Assembly: GCA_014896635.1 (NCBI GenBank)
Contig: JADBKA010000065.1
Coordinates: 1 to 22,650, forward strand
Source of the DNA: Ktedonobacteraceae bacterium
GTDB taxonomy: Bacteria; Chloroflexota; Ktedonobacteria; Ktedonobacterales; Ktedonobacteraceae
Direction: 5' to 3'
DNA length: 22,650 nt
Positions 1 through 8,341 of this stretch are shown piece after piece. How positions within the stretch are numbered: position 1 is the first letter of the stretch; each line of letters begins with the position of its first letter. Made by a program: the position numbers and the translations under genes. The notes below the pieces were generated by a model, which saw only the letters and a list, made by a program, of their open reading frames with translations, did no database searches and had not been told where the DNA came from.

Positions 1-714
1 ATACAGGCATACCGGGCGGAAGTCCTGCCACAGGTAGGCGCGCTGATCGAGCAGCCAGCACTCTACGGCTATATGTCGGGACGCGATAACCTGCGTGCCT
101 TTGCAACTGCGCTCGGTGGCGTCGCAGAGCAGCGCATCGACGAAGTGCTGGAGATCGTGGCCCTCAAAGGCCGCCAGAAGGATCGTGTACGTACTTACTC
201 ACTCGGCATGAAGCAGCGCCTGGGCATCGCCGTAGCACTGCTGCACGATCCTCAGTTGCTCATTCTGGACGAACCAGCGAACGGTCTGGACCCCGCCGGC
301 ATCGTCGAAATGCGCGATTTTCTTCACCGTCTGGTAGACGCTGGTAAAACTATCCTGATCTCCAGCCACTTACTGGCGGAAGTACAGCAGATTTGCACCC
401 GTGTTGCCATTATCAATTTCGGCAAGCTGGTCGCTGAAACCTCGCTTGAGGACCTGACAAAAGGTGCCGGAGATTTCAAGGTAGCTGTAGAGCGTCCTGC
501 TGAAGCTCTGGCACTGATTAAGAGCCAGACCTGGGGCAGCCAGGCATACATCGACGAAGCAGGCTATGTGATCACGCCTTCCCCTGATGGGCAGGGACGT
601 GGACTGATCGCTTTCCTCAGTCATTTCGGCTTTGTCCCCGATAGCGTGAGTCCGGCAGAGCGCAACCTGGAGCAGGTTTTCTTACAGTTGACCAATGGCG
701 TTACCGGCATTTAA
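1..714 (+). CDS. ABC transporter ATP-binding protein, 3' part (5' end outside window)
   Basis: The reading frame is open from base 1, so the gene is cut by the window edge. The visible 237 residues begin just before the Q-loop-like region (IEQPALYGYMSG) and lack the Walker A. Visible are the ABC signature YSLGMKQ (about residues 66-72 of the fragment), Walker B LLILDEP (86-92) followed by the D-loop NGLDP, and the H-loop histidine in ISSHLL. The C-terminal stretch of about 90 residues is typical of BcrA/NatA-type ATPases that power ABC-2 exporters. The next gene, 31 bases downstream on the same strand, is a matching ABC-2 permease, so the two probably form one exporter. The substrate cannot be told from sequence; this family includes drug, antimicrobial peptide and sodium exporters. 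An internal ATG at 73 is not the true start, because conserved sequence continues upstream of it. Confidence 0.95.
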   Translation: MQAYRAEVLPQVGALIEQPALYGYMSGRDNLRAFATALGGVAEQRIDEVLEIVALKGRQKDRVRTYSLGMKQRLGIAVALLHDPQLLILDEPANGLDPAGIVEMRDFLHRLVDAGKTILISSHLLAEVQQICTRVAIINFGKLVAETSLEDLTKGAGDFKVAVERPAEALALIKSQTWGSQAYIDEAGYVITPSPDGQGRGLIAFLSHFGFVPDSVSPAERNLEQVFLQLTNGVTGI

Positions 715-745
715 GTTCACACCACACAGGATTGAGAGAGTAATT

Positions 746-1675
746 ATGGCAAGCACGATGATGAGATCGACACACATCTCTGCTGAAAATACATCTGTTT
801 ATACAGGCAAAGGCAAACCCTCTTTCTGGGGACTGGTGCGCGGCGAGCTGTTCAGACTCTCACGACACTGGCTCACCTGGCTGATCCCCATTCTCTACCT
901 GGGCGGCACGCTCCTGCTTCATTTATTGTTGGCAAGCGGACCGCGCGCAAAAGAAGTACTGTTGCAAGCTCCGCTCGAATTTCTCTTCACCGAGATGCAA
1001 TATCCTGCGCTCGTGATGAGGATCTTCGGCGGCATCTTCCTGATCATCCTTGCCGCCTACCTGATCGGCATGGAATACCAGAGCGGCACCATTCGCATCA
1101 TCCTGGCGCGTGGTGTCGGGCGAGTCCAGTACCTGCTGGCGCAGGTGACAGCCGTGTTGATTATTGCTCTGTTCATGGTCATCATCTGGACCGCCATTAA
1201 CACACTGCTCACCTGCATTGTCATGCTGGTTCTCGCCGGCAATCTGAATGCCTGGCAGGCAGTGAACGCGCACTTCTGGGCGATCACAGCATTCTACATG
1301 GGGACAATTCTGATTAACATGGGCGTGTCAGTCCTGATGGCAGCAACGATGGTCGTCCTGAGTCGCTCGCTCGCTGGCGGCATGAGCCTGGCAATTTCCT
1401 GGTTTATGGTTGACAATATGCTGACATGGCCGCTTCAGTTGATGGGCATATTCCTGCACAACGAGCTTCCGCTCAAGCTCAGTGGCTACCTGCTTGGGCC
1501 AGTGCTGAACGTGCTGCCGCAGGCTATCGGATTGAAAGAGATCAGCGTGCGAGGTACATTCGTTCCACTGGTGAAAATCGAAGCGACTCAAGCCTGGCTG
1601 GTCATCCTGGCTTACACCGTCGTCTTCATCGCGGTCTCGCTGCTGCTAACCTGGAAGAAGGATGTGAAAGAATAG
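746..1675 (+). CDS. ABC-2 type permease subunit
   Basis: This 309-residue integral membrane protein has a cytoplasmic N-terminus of about 40 residues and about six hydrophobic spans (roughly residues 43-63, 88-108, 136-163, 178-205, 207-230 and 281-301). The motif EYQSGTIR after the second span is characteristic of ABC-2 permeases of the BcrB/NatB kind. It presumably forms the membrane channel for the ATPase encoded just upstream. The ATG at 746 is chosen because GAGAGAG lies about five bases before it. An in-frame ATG at 695 exists, but it overlaps the ATPase and would add a non-hydrophobic, unconserved extension. The gene converges on aspS, with a GC-rich hairpin cluster between. The transported molecule is unknown. 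Confidence 0.9.
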   Translation: MASTMMRSTHISAENTSVYTGKGKPSFWGLVRGELFRLSRHWLTWLIPILYLGGTLLLHLLLASGPRAKEVLLQAPLEFLFTEMQYPALVMRIFGGIFLIILAAYLIGMEYQSGTIRIILARGVGRVQYLLAQVTAVLIIALFMVIIWTAINTLLTCIVMLVLAGNLNAWQAVNAHFWAITAFYMGTILINMGVSVLMAATMVVLSRSLAGGMSLAISWFMVDNMLTWPLQLMGIFLHNELPLKLSGYLLGPVLNVLPQAIGLKEISVRGTFVPLVKIEATQAWLVILAYTVVFIAVSLLLTWKKDVKE

Positions 1676-1692
1676 AAGAAGCGAGGGGACAC

Positions 1693-1756
1693 CCCCGCGA
1701 CGCGGGGACCCGTGTGTTCCCGGGCGCACCCCCGCCAGGGGGCATGCGCCCCCTGG
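1693..1756. repeat. GC-rich hairpin cluster between convergent genes (REP-like or bidirectional terminator)
   Basis: Two perfect inverted repeats sit in the gap between the permease and aspS: CCCCGCG/CGCGGGG around a single A (1693-1707), and CCAGGGGGC/GCCCCCTGG with an ATGC loop (1735-1756). A third option pairs GGGCGCA (1722-1728) with TGCGCCC (1745-1751) and competes with the second. There is no T-run, so it is not a classic intrinsic terminator. Position and composition suggest a REP-like intergenic element that blocks read-through in both directions. Confidence 0.55.
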
Positions 1757-1762
1757 ATCTCC

Positions 1763-3544
<1,782 letters not shown>

Positions 3545-3661
3545 GTAAACAGAACTCCTTGTTATGCTATAATATGCTGAAAAATACGGCTATGTTCGTT
3601 TTTTCTCAGTAAGGAGAGTGATGGAAAACTCCCACCACCTATTTTCCCATGACGGTCAACA

Positions 3662-6214
3662 TCACTGAGCCTGAGGGGCAGTACAAGCATTCTTCTGACC
3701 CACATCCAGCGAGATCAGGCCAACCGCGTTCTGATCGGCCACTGCTGTGAGATAGAGCGTCGGATTTCTCGGATCGAAGGTAGCTCCCTTGACATGAGCA
3801 AGTAACTTACTTGAGGCGTATTGCCGATCCAGTTCTAGCGTAACAGGTGAACCGGAGACCACCCCACCGCCGGTTCCTCCTCCGGCATTGCCATTCCCAC
3901 CAGCAGCAGTTGCTGTCGGCGTTACGGCAGCAGGTGTCCCATTAGCGACTGCGCTCTGCGCTATCTTCAGATCGAGGACGCGGTGAGACAGGCCATCCAC
4001 GATGAAAAGATGAGGAGTTTTATCCACCAGACTCGACAGCAGGAAAAGAGCGGGAGAATCGGACGTAGACGGCGAAACCACCAGGGACGTCTGGGTCTGA
4101 GCCTGGGCCGAAGTCTGGCCGGCAGGCTTCGGCACATCCATCCGCGCCTGATACTCTTCGGCATTCACCGCCAGAGGAGTTGCTATCGGCTGCTGCACTA
4201 CGACATTGCTGGCCGCCTGATCCGTCAGAGTCAGACTCTGAACATTGCCACCTTCTTGCAGGAGGAACAGCCGATCATTCTGGAAAGCCGCCACGCTCAC
4301 CAGCGGGGTTGTCACAGAGATTTCTCTGGGATTGGTTCCCCCGGCTTTCGCTAGCTTGTGATCCGTAAGGGTGAGCTTCAGAATGCTGGCGATATTTGCT
4401 GACTGGAAAACCACGTAGACATTTCTCTCCCAGGTTGTCATTAATGAGGGAATCTGACCATCCTGCGTAAAAGCATCCAGGCCAAACGCCTGCTGATCGC
4501 TCAACTTGCCATCCTTCAGTGTCAGCACATGCAGGGTATACTTAGCGCCTTGAGAGGTCAGTACCAGCAGATCCTGCCCGGTGCCCGCGATAACCTGCAC
4601 ATTGCTGTCCCCGGGATTCCACGAGGGAGCGATCAGGCTGTGCTGATCATCCAACTGGTAGAGGTGTTGATCATCAGCCAGCGTATACGTGAGCGTGTTA
4701 TTTTTGTCTCCCACTATAGTAGCAAGAGTCCCTGCCTGTGTATTTGTACTGCCATTATTTACAACAGCAGGAATCGCTGCGGGAGAACAGGGAAGAACAG
4801 CAATCTTTCCCTGCTGATTATAGCTGGTGATCGCCGCCTTGACTGCCTGTGTGAAATCGTTCTGGAGCAAGCGATAGCGGTTTGATTGATCAGCAGATAG
4901 CGAAGCAACTTGCAACTTCCGCAGGGAACCTTGAGCCACAGCGAGATCATTCAAAGAGCCGGCAGGATTGGTCGAAAGTTGCGATTTTGCCAGGTCAATG
5001 TGCGATCTTGCCTGGTTGAGGGTCCCCTCCACATCTAACGGCGGGAAGAACCTTTGCCAGGCCAGAAAGCCCCCACTGCCCACAACAACCACAAACAGCA
5101 GCACAACCACGAGTAAGAGCAAGGGAAAGCGCCGCCTCCCCCCACGCCGGCGCGTCGTTGCAGCCTGAATGGGAGCTTGAGAGGCAACGAAGCCATTCGT
5201 GGGAGGAAATGCTGGCTGCCCAGCCGCAATGGGAACCTCGGAGCCGGTCTCAACACTGCCAGATGGCAGGAAAGGTTGCTGCCTCAGGACGCCTGTAACA
5301 TTGCCGGTAAGGCTGCCGGAACGGGTCCGCCCCTCATCCAGACGCGAAGGCAGCGATAGGGGAGCGCTGGGAACGCGCCCAAACACAGTCGTTACTTCCT
5401 CAGTGGCTTCCTGGCTATCTACAGACATGGGAAGGTGAATAATGGGAGATTCCGTCCCTGTTTCCAGCACACGGACAACAATAGCGGTAATGTTATCAGG
5501 GCCGCCATTTTCATTTGCGCGCTCAATCAACCGATAAACACTCTCCTGAGGAACATATTGATCAGCAATCGCGCGCAATTCCTCATCGCTTACCGGCCCG
5601 GAGAGACCATCACTACAGAGAATCAACGTATCCCCATCTTCCAGCCGCTCGGTAAAAATATCAACTTCAACGTCGGCTTGCGTCCCCAGACTGCGTGTGA
5701 TCACGTTACGCTGAGCATGCGAACGCGCCTGGTCGCGGGTAAGTAAGCCAGCTCTGACCTGCTCTTCAACCCAGGAATGATCCTGCGAAATCTGCTTGCT
5801 CTGCCCATGACGCACCAGATAAGCACGGCTATCACCAACATTGGCAATACAGGCCATATCGCCACACAAGATGGCAGTCACACAGGTCGTTCCCATGCCG
5901 CTGCGTAGCATATTTTCCGCCGCCCGCTGGTGAATTAACATATTGGCACGCTTAATCGCACGTACCAGCGATCCCGCAATATCGTCGCTCTCATCCTGGT
6001 AATACGTATTGCTGACAGTATCTACTGCAATCTCGCTCGCCACTTCCCCGGCAGCATGTCCTCCCATGCCATCAGCTACGATAAAGAGCGCTCCTTTTTT
6101 GCTCAGTATCTGAGGATCTTTTGGAATGACATAGGCCATATTGTCCTCGTTATGAGGACGCTTGCGGCCAACATCCGTAAGCTGTGCGACTTCGAGCCGG
6201 AGTTGTCTGGACAA
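3662..6214 (-). CDS. membrane-anchored PP2C-family Ser/Thr phosphatase with large outer domain
   Basis: The protein has about 850 residues. The N-terminal 250 are a complete PP2C domain that removes phosphate from Ser/Thr: RPHNEDN (19-25), DGMGGH (48-53), GDSRAYL (127-133), CSDGLSG with the metal-binding Asp at about 202, and GGPDN with Asp240. A Pro/Ser-rich linker, a basic patch (RRRGGRRR) and one membrane span (about 364-382) follow. Outside are a helical segment (about 394-469) and some 370 residues of beta-rich sequence that look like an irregular propeller, with a Gly/Asn-rich loop near 770-785. The outer part has only two cysteines (about 476 and 844), one near each end. The TTG at 6214 is preferred because GGAG sits nine bases before it; a TTG at 6307 would add 31 residues not part of the fold. 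No partner kinase is in the window. The phosphatase assignment is firm; the outer domain's role is unknown. Confidence 0.92.
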   Translation of the reverse strand: MSRQLRLEVAQLTDVGRKRPHNEDNMAYVIPKDPQILSKKGALFIVADGMGGHAAGEVASEIAVDTVSNTYYQDESDDIAGSLVRAIKRANMLIHQRAAENMLRSGMGTTCVTAILCGDMACIANVGDSRAYLVRHGQSKQISQDHSWVEEQVRAGLLTRDQARSHAQRNVITRSLGTQADVEVDIFTERLEDGDTLILCSDGLSGPVSDEELRAIADQYVPQESVYRLIERANENGGPDNITAIVVRVLETGTESPIIHLPMSVDSQEATEEVTTVFGRVPSAPLSLPSRLDEGRTRSGSLTGNVTGVLRQQPFLPSGSVETGSEVPIAAGQPAFPPTNGFVASQAPIQAATTRRRGGRRRFPLLLLVVVLLFVVVVGSGGFLAWQRFFPPLDVEGTLNQARSHIDLAKSQLSTNPAGSLNDLAVAQGSLRKLQVASLSADQSNRYRLLQNDFTQAVKAAITSYNQQGKIAVLPCSPAAIPAVVNNGSTNTQAGTLATIVGDKNNTLTYTLADDQHLYQLDDQHSLIAPSWNPGDSNVQVIAGTGQDLLVLTSQGAKYTLHVLTLKDGKLSDQQAFGLDAFTQDGQIPSLMTTWERNVYVVFQSANIASILKLTLTDHKLAKAGGTNPREISVTTPLVSVAAFQNDRLFLLQEGGNVQSLTLTDQAASNVVVQQPIATPLAVNAEEYQARMDVPKPAGQTSAQAQTQTSLVVSPSTSDSPALFLLSSLVDKTPHLFIVDGLSHRVLDLKIAQSAVANGTPAAVTPTATAAGGNGNAGGGTGGGVVSGSPVTLELDRQYASSKLLAHVKGATFDPRNPTLYLTAVADQNAVGLISLDVGQKNACTAPQAQ

Positions 6215-6384
6215 CGCGCTTCTCTCCCGTACTTCAAGCTTTCGATTTATGCGCTCCGCCCACCACACCGTGATAAACAATCTGTCAGGACGCAGGTCAG
6301 CGGGCAAAGCTACAAGATCATCTTTCCTGCCGTCCCTGAACGGTCAGTCGAAAAAGCACCGGGCAGTTGCTGGAACTTTAGGCT

Positions 6385-6413
6385 ATAATACACCGGTGTA
6401 GAGAAAAACGCAA
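6385..6413 (-). promoter_or_regulatory. Probable promoter of the PP2C gene
   Basis: On the minus strand, TTGCGT (6408-6413) and TATTAT (6385-6390) are separated by exactly 17 bases and point at the phosphatase gene. The -10 matches five of six consensus positions, the -35 three of six. Transcription would begin near 6378, upstream of both candidate TTG starts. Confidence 0.5.
6389..6400. promoter_or_regulatory. Palindromic operator candidate in the PP2C promoter spacer
   Basis: TACACCGGTGTA is a perfect 12-bp palindrome. It fills most of the spacer between the proposed -35 and -10 of the PP2C promoter and overlaps the upstream edge of the -10. A dimeric regulator bound here would act directly on RNA polymerase. 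The regulator is unknown. Confidence 0.4.
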
Positions 6414-6511
6414 TGCACTACAATGTTCACTCATTGCAAAGTTCTCTTCCACCTGACGCATCTATCCCCTCGCAGGGCATCAGATTCTTGACTATACTGC
6501 TTACTATACCT

Positions 6512-6521
6512 GAGTATACTC
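6512..6521. promoter_or_regulatory. Palindrome GAGTATACTC, copy 1
   Basis: A perfect 10-bp palindrome, part of a 12-bp word (ending CTCTT) found again at 6981. TTGACT lies 18 bases upstream (6488-6493). ACTATAC also occurs twice in that gap (6491-6497 and 6503-6509). The TTGACT to TATACT spacing (21) is too long for an ordinary sigma70 promoter, so a protein-binding site is the better reading. Confidence 0.35.
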
Positions 6522-6639
6522 TTTCTACCCCCGGCACGCAAGATATCTGGCCGGCGGTACTAGCAAAGCTGGTAAAAAGGGCATATCCCCATCCACCCGG
6601 CAACCTTTTCTGCAATCGAGCACAGACTTTCTTCCTATC

Positions 6640-6703
6640 CTGACGAATGAACAGAGCAAAGCGGCAGGCATCCCCGGAAGCAATTGCCTGCCTGTAGCGT
6701 CAG
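6640..6703. other. Nested stem-loop, possible structured RNA
   Basis: An inner perfect 8-bp stem, GGCAGGCA (6663-6670) with TGCCTGCC (6685-6692), is enclosed by an outer 6-bp stem, CTGACG (6640-6645) with CGTCAG (6698-6703). The two are joined by unequal internal loops of 17 and 5 bases. No T-run follows on the plus strand, so a terminator is unlikely. It could be part of a small RNA or a leader, but no promoter with correct spacing was found for it. Confidence 0.25.
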
Positions 6704-6980
6704 AAAATGGCCACACATCATTAAACGTTAGAGCCAGACTTATTTACGGGCCGCAGCACGAACGCCTGGTTAAGAGTGCAAGATCGCTCATCCGGCAGGT
6801 CGTTCTGCCAATACTGCAACCGGAAGAGGTAGCAGAAAACCAGGTCAGCGATTGCGCAGAAAAAAGAGCTATCGACGTTTAACTCTAATAGAAACAGCAC
6901 ATTCTACCACTTGCGCACAATCCCGCTATGCGCCAGACCAGTCCAAACGGGCCATTGACTGTACCGGCGCGGAACATGCA

Positions 6981-6990
6981 GAGTATACTC
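6981..6990. promoter_or_regulatory. Palindrome GAGTATACTC, copy 2
   Basis: A second identical copy of the palindrome at 6512, again followed by TT and again preceded by TTGACT (6955-6960), here 20 bases upstream. It is 129 bases before the first gene of the polysaccharide operon, a position suited to a regulator of that operon. Confidence 0.35.
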
Positions 6991-7031
6991 TTATCTGGAA
7001 AGATCGTACGTAGCGGGAAGGATCAGGCTCG

Positions 7032-7061
7032 TTACCACGAAGAAATCAGAGACGTTATACA
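7032..7061 (+). promoter_or_regulatory. Candidate promoter of the polysaccharide operon
   Basis: TTACCA (7032-7037) and TATACA (7056-7061) are spaced by 18 bases and lie about 60 bases before the first glycosyltransferase gene. Each matches four of six consensus positions, so this is a moderate candidate. Transcription would start near 7068, placing the hairpin at 7077-7098 in the leader. Confidence 0.35.
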
Positions 7062-7076
7062 TCCGTCGGGCGGTTT

Positions 7077-7098
7077 CGGGCATGTGCTGTCATGCCCG
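7077..7098 (+). promoter_or_regulatory. Leader hairpin before the first glycosyltransferase
   Basis: CGGGCATG and CATGCCCG form a perfect 8-bp stem around a six-base loop (TGCTGT). It ends six bases before the ribosome binding site GGGAGAG (7104-7110). It could stabilise the mRNA or bind a regulator. It has no T-run and so is not a terminator by itself. Confidence 0.45.
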
Positions 7099-7118
7099 TA
7101 CGCGGGAGAGCTATTAAC

Positions 7119-8315
7119 ATGCATATAGGCATTAATGCGCAACTGCTTTCATACAGCGAAGGATATCGCAATGGTGGCGTCAGTCGCTATATACGATATC
7201 TACTTATGGAACTGGCAAAACATCCAGCAAACCATACATACACAGTGTTTGTCAATGGGCAGGCGGTGATCGAGCGGTTAGCGCAGCATCCACAGATTAC
7301 CTATATCTCAGCACCCTGGCCCGAATCGCAGCCTGCGAGGCGCGTTGCCTGGGAACAATTTGTGCTCCCATCGCTGGTGCGACAAAGAAGCATTGATGTG
7401 CTGCACTCACCGGTGAATGTGCTACCCGAACGGCTCCCCGGCACCTGCGCTACTGTCGTCACACTGCACGACCTGGCATTCCTGCGTTTCCCTCACGTTC
7501 TCACTCATGTCAAACGCCTGTACCATCGTACATTTACGATACGCAGCCTGCGGCGTGCCACCATGCTGATTACCGTCTCTGAGAGCACAAAGCAAGATGC
7601 TCACACGCTGGCAGGCGTACCGCTTGAACATATGCAGACGGTTTACCCCTGTATCGACGAGCGATTTACGAACGTTTCTTTAAGCGAGGAAGAGCTAGAG
7701 GGCTTTCGCCAACGCCAGGGAGTGACAGAGGGCTATATCCTCTATCTGGGAACGTTGGAACCACGCAAGAACATTCCAACACTGCTCGACGCCTACACAA
7801 GGATGCGTCAACGCTATGGACGGCGAGAAAAGCTGGTCCTGGCGGGCGGGAAAGGCTGGCTCTATGAGAGTATCTTTGCCAGAGTGCAGCAGCTTGGCCT
7901 GACAGATGAAGTTCTGTTCCCCGGCTTTGTCGCCGATGCAGAGCAGCCACTGTGGTATCGAGCTGCCTCGGCTTTTGCCTATCCCTCCCTCTATGAAGGA
8001 TTTGGTCTGCCGGTTGCCGAGGCTCTGGCTTGCGGCGTTCCGGTTGTTACGTCAAATATTTCGAGCCTGCCGGAGGCGGGCGCACAACTCGCTCTGTGCG
8101 TCGATCCTCACAACGAAGAGGCGCTTGCGGCAGCAATACATCGAGCAATTACCGACACTGATCTACGTGAGCGATGCCGCACAATGGCGCCTGCCGTCGC
8201 GCAGCGGTTTTCGGCCCGCACGATGGCTGAGCGAACTATCGCAGTCTACGAACAGGCCGCCGATCAGCACGCTCTCAAGAAAAGTGCTCAACGCAGAATA
8301 TTTGTTGTTCGATAG
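7119..8315 (+). CDS. glycosyltransferase family 4 (GT-B fold)
   Basis: This 398-residue soluble enzyme would transfer a sugar from an activated nucleotide donor to a growing lipid-linked glycan on the cytoplasmic side. The N-terminal half has GINAQLL at the start and the Gly-rich acceptor loop NGGVSRY (18-24). The C-terminal half carries the donor-binding signature: YLGTLEPRKN (about 209-218), LAGGKGW, and the E-x7-E motif in EGFGLPVAE (293-301). The length is normal for GT4. The ATG at 7119 is chosen because GGGAGAG lies eight bases upstream; an ATG at 7092 would lie inside the leader hairpin. It is the first gene of a same-strand block, 26 bases before the sugar-phosphate transferase, so both probably belong to one operon. 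Sugar specificity cannot be read from sequence; mannose or rhamnose transfer is common in related proteins. Confidence 0.93.
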   Translation: MHIGINAQLLSYSEGYRNGGVSRYIRYLLMELAKHPANHTYTVFVNGQAVIERLAQHPQITYISAPWPESQPARRVAWEQFVLPSLVRQRSIDVLHSPVNVLPERLPGTCATVVTLHDLAFLRFPHVLTHVKRLYHRTFTIRSLRRATMLITVSESTKQDAHTLAGVPLEHMQTVYPCIDERFTNVSLSEEELEGFRQRQGVTEGYILYLGTLEPRKNIPTLLDAYTRMRQRYGRREKLVLAGGKGWLYESIFARVQQLGLTDEVLFPGFVADAEQPLWYRAASAFAYPSLYEGFGLPVAEALACGVPVVTSNISSLPEAGAQLALCVDPHNEEALAAAIHRAITDTDLRERCRTMAPAVAQRFSARTMAERTIAVYEQAADQHALKKSAQRRIFVVR

Positions 8316-8341
8316 TAATTAATAGAATGTGGCTTTGAGTC

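Larger units (their letters stand above)
6414..7031. other. Non-coding stretch between the PP2C gene and the polysaccharide operon
   Basis: No convincing gene lies here. Short open frames (for example 6413-6643 on the plus strand) have no ribosome binding site, no recognizable protein features, and are overlapped by equally long frames on the other strand. What it does hold: two copies of the palindrome GAGTATACTC, each with TTGACT upstream, and a nested stem-loop at 6640-6703. Its length and these signals suggest a regulatory region or an unrecognised small RNA. Confidence 0.5.

Noticed and set aside
923..1273. Antisense frame inside the ABC permease gene
   Set aside because: His/Asp/Gln-rich, low-complexity translation typical of the complement of a membrane protein gene.
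6215..6307. Longer start (TTG at 6307) for the PP2C protein
   Set aside because: The extra 31 residues are not part of the PP2C fold and the site before it is too far; the TTG at 6214 has GGAG at good spacing. Not excluded.
6413..6643. Open frame of 76 codons in the long non-coding region
   Set aside because: No ribosome binding site, no recognisable protein features, and an equally long frame on the opposite strand; treated as chance.
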